DNA of 64,000 nucleotides from Gonatopus flavifemur (lineage: Eukaryota; Arthropoda; Insecta; Hymenoptera; Dryinidae), in the NCBI GenBank assembly GCA_018340375.1, contig JAFFJZ010000031.1, forward strand, positions 1,302,001 through 1,366,000, written 5' to 3'. The notes under the pieces were generated by a model. The model did not search any database. It had not been told where the DNA came from and was given only the letters and a program-made list of their open reading frames with translations. The translations under genes were made by a program, and so were the position numbers. This document shows, in pieces, positions 24,601 through 35,055 of the stretch; positions within the stretch are counted from its first letter, which is position 1, and each line of letters starts with the position of its first letter.

Positions 24601-25627
24601 TGAGCATGAATTCCAGCCTTCCGAACATGGCCTTATGCGATCAAAAGCAACCTAAACACAACGTTCAAAACGTGAAATTTCATGCTCTTAAAACTCATTT
24701 TTTCTCTCCGTGTATATATATATATGTACATATATGAGGCGTTCTTTGCAGGGCCGGCGCCAGGGAATCCGCCGCCCTGGGCGAGAGCAAGTCCCGCCGC
24801 CCCTGCATCGGGGAGTACTTGACCGACCAAAAAAAAAAGGTCCCTATCTCATCAACAATGTCGAATCCCATTTTCATCTGCAGTAACAGAGAAAGAAGAA
24901 GGATACTCGAGTCACAAGTTTTTTGACGAAGTACAATTTGAATACCAACGAAAAAATAGACAGAACGAAAGTAATCGTGATATAAAAAACTGCTCGTAGT
25001 TTTCTTAAGAATATAAAAATTTGGAATTCACTCGTTAACTTTCCCCTTATGTGGCGGATGATCGCTTTGAAATAATGATTATAATTCTTGTGAAATTTAA
25101 TTTCAACACTTCGTGTAATTTTCAGTTTGTGCTCATTGGAAATAATAAGGATGAAGACAATAAATTTCCCAGCCAACCAAAGCATTTTTTTTCGAGAACT
25201 CGAATGGAATTGTCTCAAAATTTTCTTGAACTAATCAATTCATAAGGAGTTCTAAACACGTTCTGTTTTGACCCTTAAACGGTAACACCTCTCAAAATCA
25301 CGTCAACCGCAAACTCCGGTCTAACAGTTTGTGAGACCGATATTACTGTTTGAAGGTTAGAAGTTCGTAAATTGCTCTACTAAATATTTCTATTCTGAGG
25401 CTGGAAGCAGAAAACATTTCACTGTTTAGTTACTGACATATTTATAGTTATATTTGAAATATATCATAGAAAAACATAAACCACACAATACCACAGTTCA
25501 GAAAGAGTTTTTAATGCATTTATTTTCAATTCTCATGGTTCCAAATTGATTCATTATGAACTTCTTCTCAACTGAAGTGTTGTGTGGAATATCATGTTGA
25601 ATGCAACTTCAAATATCTCGCAAACTA

Positions 25628-26909
25628 TTAGGTGTACAAATAAGTTTCCGCGGTTTGTCAAAAGATGGCTCCACCAGAAGGTTATGGAGAAATTGTCAGA
25701 TGTAAAACGTAATATCCCAAGTTTAGTCATCTGGCAACACCATAACCTTAAAGTACTAGTGATTCCGTATCAGCATCACGTAATTTTTTTCGTGCAAAAA
25801 TGTCAAGTTTTATTCCGAATAAGCATCATTCGTGGGAACTTTTGATTTACTTCTTTAATGTGAAAAAATCTGCAGCTGAGGCGCATCGATTGCTTCTAGA
25901 AGCATATGGTGAAGCTGCTTTAAGTGAGAGAAGTTGTCAGGAATGGTTTCGAAAGTTTAAGAACGGTGAGTTTGGCGTTAAAGACAAAGAACGCAGTGGA
26001 AGGCCGAAAGTGTACGAAGACATGGAATTAGAAGTACTATTGGAGGAAGATTCGTCCCAAACGCAAAAAGAACTTGCACTTACTCTACAAGTGACTCAAC
26101 AAGCAATTTCACATCGTTTAAAATCGTTAGGAATGATTCAAAAACAAGGAAATTGGGTTCCATATGAACTAAAGCCGAGAGACGTTGAACGCCGATTAAT
26201 GAGTGAAATGCTGCTTGCCAGGAATAAAAAAAAGAGTTTTTTGCATCGTATAGTCACTGGTGACGAAAAATGGATTCACTACGATAATCCAAAGAAGAGA
26301 AAGTCATGGGTTAAGCCCGGCGAACCATCAACATCGACAGCTAAGCCGAATATTCATGGAAAAAAACTCATGCCGTGTATTTGGTGGGATCAGCTTGGTG
26401 TCGTGTATTATGAATTGCTGAAACCAAGCGAAACCATTACTGGAGCTCTCTACCGAACACAATTGATGAGATTGAGTCGGGCACTTGAGGAAAAACGCGC
26501 CCATTACTACTCCAGACACGACAAAATTATTCTTTTACACGATAATGCTCGTCCACATGTTGCGGCACCGGTAAAAACATACTTGGAAACACTCAACTGG
26601 GAAGTTTTACCCCACCCGCCGTATTCACCAGACTTAGCCCCTTCTGATTATCACCTGTTCCGGTCGATGGCACATGGTCTGTCTGAGCAGCCCTTCACAT
26701 CATATGAAGACACCAAAAATTGGGTAGATTTGTGGATAGCGTCAAAAGATGAAGAGTTTTTTCGACGGGGTATCCGAATGTTGCCAGAAAGATGGGGAAA
26801 AGTAGTGGCAAATGATGGAAAATACTTTGAATAAAACGTGATGTACTTTTCCTTTACAATAAATTCCTAATTTTTTATAAAAAACCGCGGAAACTTATTT
26901 GTACACCTA
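25628..26909 (+). mobile_element. Complete mariner element
   Basis: The 29-bp terminal inverted repeats starting TTAGGTGTACAAATAAG are identical at both ends (25628-25656 and 26881-26909). TA lies directly outside each end (25626-25627 and 26910-26911). Length is 1,282 bp, normal for mariner, with one intact transposase ORF. Confidence 0.98.
25800..26834 (+). CDS. Mariner transposase (DD34D), intact
   Basis: This 344-aa protein is the cut-and-paste transposase of a Tc1/mariner element; it binds the terminal repeats and inserts at TA. Two N-terminal helix-turn-helix regions (about residues 15-115) precede the linker motif WVPYEL (119-124), a variant of the mariner WVPHEL. The catalytic aspartates are D155 (TGDEKWI), D248 (LLHDNARPH) and D283 (PSDYHLF), giving exactly 34 residues between the last two. 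The YSPDLAP motif (275-281) is present. The ATG at 25800 gives the usual length (about 345-350). No stop or frameshift is visible, and an AATAAA lies about 25 bp after the stop codon. With perfect terminal repeats this copy looks young; whether it is active cannot be told from sequence alone. Confidence 0.97.
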   Translation: MSSFIPNKHHSWELLIYFFNVKKSAAEAHRLLLEAYGEAALSERSCQEWFRKFKNGEFGVKDKERSGRPKVYEDMELEVLLEEDSSQTQKELALTLQVTQQAISHRLKSLGMIQKQGNWVPYELKPRDVERRLMSEMLLARNKKKSFLHRIVTGDEKWIHYDNPKKRKSWVKPGEPSTSTAKPNIHGKKLMPCIWWDQLGVVYYELLKPSETITGALYRTQLMRLSRALEEKRAHYYSRHDKIILLHDNARPHVAAPVKTYLETLNWEVLPHPPYSPDLAPSDYHLFRSMAHGLSEQPFTSYEDTKNWVDLWIASKDEEFFRRGIRMLPERWGKVVANDGKYFE

Positions 26910-27308
26910 ATAAGTGATAAAATGTTTTCTGCTTTGAAGCTCAAACTGGAATAAGTTGAAAAAACATTGATGGAATTTTGAAATTTTTCTACTGAAATCC
27001 TAACTATAGGCCTAACTTGAACTGAACGATGATATAACATACACGTTGATGAGAATTGCCTACAATGAGGATCCAAGCGAAAATAATCATGCGAATGCCC
27101 CCTTGTAATTTGTATTATGGAAAGAATCTTTAATAGAAAAATATTTTCTCCCATTTCATTCCAAATCACGTTTCATTGAGCCAGGGTGTCCAGCGGTTAT
27201 GGAATTCTAACGGAATGGGTCAATTACGTGGCTTGTTTGAAAAGAAGAACCAATAAAATAAACGACAAAATTCCAGATTCAAACACCCTGATTGAACTAA
27301 TAAAAGGG

Positions 27309-27455
27309 CAGGGATGGGCACTTTTGTACTCCCGGAATACTTTTCCTGGGAGTACTTTTTTTTCTTGTGTAAAATGTCTTTATGCCTTCATATGAGGTCA
27401 AAAGAAACGTACTCCCAGTGAAAGTATTCCGGGAGTACAAAAGTGCCCATCCCTG
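27309..27455. mobile_element. 147-bp hAT-type MITE with exact 8-bp target duplication
   Basis: It starts CAGGGATGGGCACTTTTGTA and ends with its inverse, flanked by TAAAAGGG at 27301-27308 and 27456-27463. Arms of about 47 bp surround a short loop. No coding capacity. Confidence 0.95.
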
Positions 27456-27493
27456 TAAAAGGGTTGAACTTCCCTTGCTTCTCCCTATGAATA

Positions 27494-27745
27494 ATCATCA
27501 TCATCATGAAGTAATCAGTCTCATAACTGGTTTGATGAAATCCTCCAATCCTGTCTATTACCCGCCAAACATTTAATTTCTACATATCCACGACAGCTCT
27601 TGTCTTGTATAATTTGTTTCATATAACTTAATCTAGGTCTCCCTCAACAAGTTTTACCATTCATTTCCCTTTCCAATATTGTTCCCAATAAACTATCATG
27701 TCGTAATGCATGTCCTATCAAATGAATAATGATCGACCTAGTGGA
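27494..27745 (-). mobile_element. 5'-truncated antisense RTE fragment
   Basis: The minus strand encodes the C-terminus of the same reverse transcriptase seen at 1-1725 (LIGHALRHDSLL and MNGKT blocks), with an in-frame stop after MNGKTC, and ends in a GATGATGAT tail at 27494-27505. It is about 250 bp, the usual result of aborted target-primed reverse transcription. Confidence 0.9.
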
Positions 27746-27883
27746 AATGGCTTGTGCTAAAAAGTATGAGATCGATTCGAGATCGGAATAAAAAATCTGT
27801 CTCAGACTCTGTCGCCCCCTTAAGTTTGCCGCCCCGGGCAGCCGCCCTGATCGACCTGCCCTGACGCTGGCCCTGGTTCTTTG

Positions 27884-28745
27884 TGGAATCAGCCACCTCC
27901 TCTGTCCAAAAATTGAAGCGACGTACAGGAATGGGCATGGGCTCATTTTGAAGCTCCAGGTCCCTAGTTCTTGGGAACATGTTACCTTCTTGGAAATCCA
28001 ATATGGTGGCCTCGGTGAGACGTCAAACGTTATTGGGGGAGGTTTGAGGGAAAACTGATTATAAAAAAAATAGCCAAAGATCCTTCTAATTCATCTTAGA
28101 ATTCATCATAGGAGGTTTTCTGAGTTGCTGGAACCAAATCTGTGGTCAAATTCGAAGAATTCAAGATGACGTATCCAATATGGCGGCCGAAAACATGAGA
28201 ATCGAGGGATCTCGTCCAGAACTCACTACTTGAGGGTTTTTGAGGTCGCTGAATCCTAATCTGGACTCAGATTTTCGAAATTCGAGATGACGGATCCGAT
28301 ATGGCGGCCAAAAACATCAAAATCGAAGAACTTCGTTTGAAACTCACTGCTTAGGGGTTTTTGAGGTCGCTGAATTCTGATCCGAACTCAGATTTTCGAA
28401 ATTGAAGATGACGGATCAAATATGGTGGCCGAAAACATGAAAATCAAGAATTTTCGTTTAAAACCCATTACTTAGGGGGTTTTTAGGTTACGGAATCCAA
28501 ATCTAGTGTCGGATTCTTATAATTCAAGATGGAACATGCACTATGGCAATTGGAAAATTCAAAATCACACCCCATTCCATTCGAATAATCACTTGTTGAT
28601 TCTCGGGGTTGCCAAATTCGAATCTGAGTCCCAATTCTCAGAATTAAGGAAGGTGGTTCCGATCTGGTGAACCATGAATGTTGTGCAATTTTCCGAATCG
28701 CATGATGTTCAGAGCATAAGTATTTTTGAAATTCTTAAGGACAAA
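27884..28745. repeat. Dispersed repeat, copy 1, with five 121-bp internal units
   Basis: It begins TTGTGGAATCAGCCACC right after the hAT duplication. The internal unit (anchor at 28165, 28286, 28407, 28528 and 28648) contains ATATGGCGGCC and TTTTTGAGGTCGCTGAAT-like blocks. The whole segment is matched in inverse at 39165-39800. Confidence 0.9.
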
Positions 28746-28879
28746 GAATCGAGTTTTCGATTCCTATCATTCTGAATACAGAATGAAAGATCGAGAATCG
28801 AATTTTTGCAACAGGTTTGCAACCCTCATGTCAATTTGTATTGTCAAACATCATATGTTTAGAAATTTTCCTACACTGT

Positions 28880-29167
28880 AAAGAATCAACGTAAATTTAC
28901 CAGGACTGTGTATACATAATATGACTTGATATGTGAAGGTGATTTCTGTTCCAACGAATATAGTCATGGTGAACGTGGATTATTTGAATTAATTTATAAC
29001 TTTATAAACCCTACCTCTTGGTGATTTTACCATCCGTGTGTGTAAAGTTACAATCCGACAACAGTGAGTGTGAATTTACCAATACCATGTACATATAATT
29101 TTACTAGATATGTGGTGGTGAATGTTGATTCTACAAACATAGTCAGGGTAAATGAATTTTATCACAA
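28880..29167. repeat. About 183-bp tandem repeat, interrupted by the piggyBac remnant
   Basis: AATTTACCA-anchored units start near 28890 and 29073 and share TGATATGTG/AGATATGTGG and AACATAGTCA-like blocks. A diverged continuation lies at 30500-30645 on the other side of the piggyBac insertion. Confidence 0.6.
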
Positions 29168-30495
29168 CCCTTTGAGACCCAATGTCCATCTCAATGGACA
29201 TAGACTTTAGAAAATAATCAAAACAGTTTCACAGATCAGAACCGTTCCAAACCTATGATATCATCAAGATACGGGTATGAGTTGATGATAAAAAATTACA
29301 CAGAGTCATATTTTCACCATGGTATGTTTTTAGAAGGAACTAGAGTGATGAAAATTTCGAAAGTTTTTATACTGTAATTTTCATGATTTCAGGGAATTTT
29401 ACTGATCCTACAGGATGCAATTTGAATATCCAAAAAAATAATCTCAACTTCAGAGAGGTGTCAAGTACCAAAAAATATTTTTGGTATTTTAAAATATGTA
29501 AATACAAAACTATATTGTGCAACAATATCATATGTCCATTGCGATGGACACTGGGCTTCTGTTAGCAAAATCCATCTACAATAAGATAACCCGTGTAAAT
29601 TCAAAAGGGTAAAATAATACGTTGAAAAAAACACTCGTAACAGTTATCAAATGTATTCCTGAATATGATCCATCGAATATTCAGTAATATCCAGAAAATA
29701 CTTGATGACAATTATTACATACAATATGAATATTTATATTCATTAAATATTCGATGAATTTTATAGATGTTTGATGAATGGTATCGAGTATTTGATTAGT
29801 CATAGAACATATTCTTCATTATGTATTCACAATGGGCCTTACATTGGTTCAGCATGGGCCTCATCTCAAAGACTGGGCCGAAGTGGAGCAAAAATTTGTA
29901 TACGCTGGGGTAACTGTTACCAATTTTTCCTTTCAGTGAAGATGAACGAAAATTGACTTCAACGAAATTCTTATGGTTGGTCAACGCATAAAAATTACTA
30001 GAAGTTACTAGAATATGACGATAAAAAAGAAGCCACACGATGCAAGCACTGTTTGGATAAAAAAACTCACGTGTATTGTGTGGAATGTCATGTGCATTTG
30101 TGTTTTTTGAAAGGAAGGAATTGCTTCTCCGGCTTCCATAATCAATGAAATGATCAATAAATAATACGTGAATGAATAAAAAATGAATTATGTATTCAAT
30201 AAATATTTCTGTTGGAAAATAAATGATTTTTTCTCGAAATGCTTTATAATTGTGCTTGGATTTTTTGATTCATTAGAATTTGATGAAGATTCATTAGGAA
30301 CAGTTATTTTAAATTTTTCTCCCATATTCTAGTCATAGAAGCCCAGTGTCCATTGGAATGGACATATCAGTAATTTCAAATATACGTCACTAAAAATTCT
30401 GAAAGAATTCACAGTGAATACTAGGAGCCTCAAAAACCAGTAGCTATCGAAAAAAAATTTTTGTCTCCATCAGAATTGAATCAGGTCTGAAAGGG
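29168..30495 (+). mobile_element. piggyBac-like element remnant, 1.3 kb
   Basis: Termini are CCCTTTGAGACC and its near-inverse GGTCTGAAAGGG. TTAA follows the right end (30496-30499); the left flank is ACAA, a decayed TTAA. A piggyBac-type Cys-rich C-terminus lies inside (30041-30148). Subterminal palindromes TGTCCAT...ATGGACA occur near 29180-29200, 29530-29550 and 30345-30366. Part of the right end (30336-30366) pairs with 29530-29562. Confidence 0.85.
30041..30148 (+). pseudogene. piggyBac transposase C-terminal cysteine-rich domain
   Basis: The frame reads CKHCLDKKTHVYCVECHVHL and continues C, C and FH to a TGA at 30146-30148. This CxxC...CxxC...HLC...CF..FH pattern is the zinc-binding cross-brace at the C-terminus of piggyBac transposases, which contacts subterminal DNA. 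The catalytic body upstream is not recognisable, so only the last exon-like piece survives. Confidence 0.85.
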
Positions 30496-30763
30496 TTAAC
30501 CAACTTGTGAATCTACAAATACTATGTCATAGTAGTTCCACCATCCAAATACCTGCAGTTGAAATCTTACAACAGTTAGTGTAAATGCACCAATACTTAG
30601 TATTTGTCAAATTACCATCGTGGTGTAGTAATTTCACATGGACGTATCATCTCACATGCCACATGTACATCGCATGTTCAGTGTGAGCGAAGGAGCCATC
30701 ATCCAAGATGAGATGAATTATTTATCTCAACCACACTGTAATTCATTTAGCGGGTTGGTAGTG

Positions 30764-32667
30764 CTAGTAGAGCAAATGTCTCCCATAGATTTGGAGGAAA
30801 TCCCAAACGCCTTCTGCCAGGAAGTTCACACCTTCCACAGCATTAGAAAATCGTTTGATCATCACGATCTTTGGATATGGAATAGTGAACGAGTGGTTCT
30901 TCAAAACTTGGGGTACTGGTGGAGCAGATTGTGATCGTTTATTCAAGTGTCGCGTTGATTTGTCATGACCTCTTTTACTGTGAAAACATATCTGAATGTT
31001 TTGAGAATGTTTCTTAGCCCAATTGAGAAAACTTTGTGGTGTTAGGATTGCTTCACATGGCTTAGCTGAGAGACTCGCTTGATGAGCTTCTCGTTTGAAT
31101 ATGGCTCCTCGACCATTATATCCACTTTGACCGTGTACAGTCACACAGTAATGCCATTCTGCATCAATTCCAAAATCCTCCTCATGGTCGATGAGATTGG
31201 CAATTTGGAACCGATTCTTAAGATGTTGCTTTGCACCATCCGTTATGTAGATCAGTTTGTTGACATTTCCAACCGTTTCTTCAATTCCTGAGATAATTTG
31301 TTTTTGGATCGTATAAACAGCAGCAGCAGTATCAGCTTCATGTTCCAGACTATCTGATAGAAAAATGCAACTTTTATGTCTCAATTTGCTATTCTCTTCA
31401 TGATAATATATAATGGGGAATACAGTACATTGCTCATCATTAAAATGAAATGCTTGAGAGGCGTTTTGGATCGCATAGGAATAATTTTCCGAGAACTCTC
31501 CCATTTTTCAGATCCTGTTATCTTGCTGGAATAAAATTTGCCTGCTGCTTTGCTATGAACGAGTGTGGCTGAAGGATCTTGAGTTTGTCACAAAATTCAT
31601 CCACAAAGTCCGAAACATCAGCTATCGCTGTTTTCAATGTCGATCTATCCGTCCCAGTACACACACTGTATTGCACACCATCAATATAAACATTTGATGG
31701 AATTTCCAATAACATTGTGGACAACACAGAAAAAATCTGGACATTCAGCACATTGTCCCAGGTAGCAATCGGATGTGGGGTTTTTGCAAACAATCAACTC
31801 CAAACAGTTATGATAATCACAAATTGGATTTTCAGTATCTCTTGTCAACATTTCAATTATAATTGCATCTAGCATCAATTCATAATTCTGATGGATCGTG
31901 CATACGCATACTTAGTGCGTTCCCCTTGCTCCAGCCAATATACACCTTTGTGGTCACAGTTTTGCGAAAGCACTAGAACTCACTGGATTTTCAGAGTGGG
32001 ATTTTTTCAACTCCGTATGCAATTCCTTTAGATCCATCAGTGAGATACGTTTTTGCATTTCGATACGACGGCCATCAACTTTCACTGCGCAAGTATCCTT
32101 AGTTCCCGGCATTATTCTACTGATGGTGTCGTGATTGTGGGAATCAATAATTTTTGTAACACTAAAATCTGGAAGAGTTCTACCAACTTTTGCAGTGACA
32201 TTGGCCAGAGATCCATGAGCTGATTTCAGTTCTTCAGCCTTCTCGGCGAAGTATCTGGAGGCCCCGAACTCCTTCGGAATTTGTCTGACACTCATTCTCA
32301 GCTTCATAGGGTTATTACTTTCCATGCTTGCAAAGTTGTCCTCCAATCCCTGCAAAAGTTCTCCTAATGCGAGTGATCGCACAGATAAACACCCTCCTTC
32401 AATATTTGAAGAATGGTTGGAAGGACTAGGATTACAGTCAGATAGATCAACCCCATATTCTACGTTATTTGTGTTATCACAGGGATCGGGTACATACGTA
32501 CCGGTATGATACCGTCTTATCGGACGTCTCGATCTACAATCATTACATACCATAGCAGTTTTCGGCAAATTTGGCTTCTCTTGCAAGGGAGCATTTGATA
32601 TTGTTCTTAGATTGGAGCCCTTGTGATGAGGTACGACATCTCCCTTGTAAGGATTAATATCTATCAC
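30764..32667 (-). pseudogene. Broken gene of a second unassigned transposase-like family
   Basis: I recognise the family from many uncharacterized proteins of invertebrates; no superfamily name is certain. Reading on the minus strand: a CNDC zinc-type pair, a helix-turn-helix-like stretch (PKEFGASRYFAEKA), MPGTKDTCAVKVDGRR, CVCTIHQN near 31900, TGTDRSTLKT and PHSFIAKQQ, then GEFSENYS (at 31500), IYITDGAKQ and EEDFGIDAEWHY, then VHGQSGYNGRG. The (D/E)FSENY, TDG and AEW motifs could be the three acidic positions of an RNase H-fold transposase (inference). Lesions: TGA at 31954-31956, a TAA inside the segment before CVCTIHQN, and frameshifts near 31790 and 31510. No terminal inverted repeats are found around it. 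Confidence 0.65.
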
Positions 32668-32849
32668 AACGAATTTTACCAGACATAATTGAAACTAGAC
32701 TAAATAAAAATGTCCAGAATACTTCTATGAATCAAGAGTTGGGTGACGAACAGACGAAATTGTGATAGAGAATAATGTCATATCAGTTATGTTTGGGTGA
32801 ACGATGTACGCGCTGCTAATTATGCTCAGAATTATTATGAGGCCAGTAA

Positions 32850-33290
32850 ATACTTACTACAAGAAGTTTCTTGGGAACTATCTTGAAAAGCACTGTTGGA
32901 GATACGGAAACGCAAAATTTGAGCTCTGGCTAACTATCCTGACGAGGACTCTCAGGCCGAAATATACTTGTTGGAAGAATGTTCTCCAACTATTCTGAAC
33001 AGGACTGTTGAAGATACGAAGGCGTGGAATCAGAGTTCCAGCTAACTATCCCGAAGAGGACCGTTAAGCCAGAAAATACCCACTGGGAAAATGTTCTTCA
33101 ACTACACTAAAAAAGACTGTTGAAGAGACGATAGCGAAAAGTTATGTAAGTTTCCACTGACTATCCCGAAGAAAAATTCGAGCCTACAACTGGTAATCAG
33201 AACAATGTTCTTCAACTATTTGATGAAGCACTGCTGGGGGAACGACATCAAGGAATCGCCTGGATTTTCGTCAACTATCCTGACATGGCG
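32850..33290. repeat. About 113-bp tandem repeat, about 4 diverged copies
   Basis: ACTATCC(T/C)GA anchors recur near 32931, 33043, 33158 and 33271, each preceded by TGTTGAAGA-like and GTTCTTCAACTA-like blocks. No coding content. Confidence 0.7.
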
Positions 33291-33379
33291 TGAAGAGAAG
33301 TATGTTTGAAAGTATGTCAGGAGGTATATCGTGAAAATGAGGTGGGTTTGAGGGGGGGGGGGGGTAACGAGGGAATAAG

Positions 33380-33530
33380 GTAGATGGAAGGGAGAAGTGT
33401 CGAAGAACTGAGGTGGATGGGAGGGAGAAGTAACGAAGAACTCAAGTGGATGGGAGGGAGACATACAGGAGAGCTGAGGTGGATGGAAGGGAGAAGTAAC
33501 GGAGAACCAAGGTGGATGGAAGGGGGGCAT
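33380..33530. repeat. 33-bp minisatellite, five copies
   Basis: GGATGG anchors lie at 33415, 33448, 33481 and 33514, with a variant at 33383. The unit is AGGTGGATGGGAGGGAGAAG plus 13 bp. A G-run of about 13 precedes it near 33351-33363. Since 33 is divisible by 3, the minus strand stays open and reads as an 11-residue Pro/Ser repeat, which I do not take as a gene. Confidence 0.9.
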
Positions 33531-33539
33531 AACGGATAA

Positions 33540-35055
33540 CTCATCCACCTTGCAATGGTTCGAAATGAATCATCGTATGATCTCATTATAAGATACTATG
33601 AGAATATGTGAAAAGAATAGATTTTCATTCCAAATATAAGGATGGATAGAATTTATATAGAATAGAGACGTTTGATGGAATTTCTATGAAATTCATATCG
33701 AATTTGTAAAGAATTTTTATATAATCCTCGGACATTTCTTTATTGGAATGTTTTTCTTTCAATTTCACAACGATTGAGATTGTTTAGGCATTTATGACAA
33801 TATTCAATGGGATATCACATGAGAGTAAAGGGTTATAAGGGTTGTTCAAAGTTATATTGAAGAAAATACACGAGCGAGGTTAGTAGACCTGTTAAATTTA
33901 ACGTCCATTTAAAATTCCAGGATTTTGATAATTATTCAACTAAATATATTATTACGAGTTCTCAATAGTCTGAAGTTTGACAGAAGAATCAGTTTTTCAT
34001 CTTTATATATCCTGGGATGGAATTAGAATACATTTATTGAGGTTGGAAATGGATGATTTTGACAGGTTTGCTAGCATACGTTCAAATTGTGATTGCGATG
34101 ATTTATTCTGATTTTGTATTGAAGAACATGACTGATGATACATGAAAACATAATATAAACAATCCAAAATATCATGAATTATAATTTGTTAACAAATCCA
34201 TTACGTTAAAGAAGAAAAAAACGATGAATCATATTGATTCTATCCGACGGCATAATAAAATTCACTATCATATTTGAACACTCATTTGACCGAGATTTTG
34301 TAGGAGAAACACATTCTAAATTATTCACAATCTCAACCAAACACATAACTGGATGCTTATTTCACATGTTTTTGATGGGAATATGTATGTTCAATAGAAT
34401 ATAAATAGTTAGAGATCCTCGAAGTTGTGAAAGAACAAGAATCGCGATGGCGTCATACTACTTATTTTTACTGTTTCTTCTGAATCAAACATTCATATAA
34501 TTGTTATTCAACTATTGTAAATTATTATAAAAACACTTGTGAAAATGTTATAAACAATCGGTAATAGTTTGTATACATATAAAATGCGATTAAGAGAGAG
34601 AAAGAGCTAGTTATAGGCCATTAGGTGATAGCGGTCAGGATGAGTGCAAGCGACAGGACCGAGTGTAGAGAAGTGGAGAGAAGTAATTCGTGGAGGAAGG
34701 AGTGGTCCTCGCGGTCATATTGTGATGGGTATCTCCTATACTTATACACGAAGGCGCAAGGGTAACTGAGCGCCTCCACGACCCCCGTCGTTAATATTCA
34801 TAATTACCAGCGGGACCTGAAATATATTGAGAAACAACAAGTTATATGTTTACGATAGTCTTGGAGAGGTCAAGGGACAAGGGGAAGCTCAGGGAGAGGG
34901 GTGGGTTGGTTTCAATTGATCAAACAAGAAATATGGGAATAAGGTTAAATACGTGTCACCACGTATATATATTTTCACTTCGATCTATGTATTACAAAGT
35001 GGTTAACTTTACATAACTCATACGCCTCTGTCGTGTACAAGGCAGTGATACTATC
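33540..35055. other. No gene recognised
   Basis: AT-rich to about 34590, then a GC-richer segment (34600-34900) with no coding signature that resembles LTR or element sequence in texture only. Confidence 0.3.

Larger units (their letters stand above)
24749..27875. mobile_element. hAT-type element, 3.1 kb, with exact 8-bp target duplication, hosting nested insertions
   Basis: Termini are CAGGGCCGGCGCCAGGG and the inverse of CAGGGCCAGCGTCAGGG (15 of 17 matching). They are flanked by GTTCTTTG at 24741-24748 and 27876-27883. Subterminal GCCGCCCTGGGCG-like motifs occur at both ends. An 8-bp duplication with CAGGG ends fits hAT. I see no transposase of its own; the remaining host-element sequence is about 1.4 kb, so it was probably non-autonomous. 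The mariner (25628-26909), a MITE (27309-27455) and an antisense RTE fragment (27494-27745) lie inside. Confidence 0.9.

Noticed and set aside
30638..30934. 98-codon plus-strand ORF
   Set aside because: It is the antisense shadow of the recognisable minus-strand gene remnant.
33216..33586. Pro/Ser-rich repeat protein on the minus strand
   Set aside because: The open frame results from a 33-bp minisatellite; no flanking gene structure supports it.
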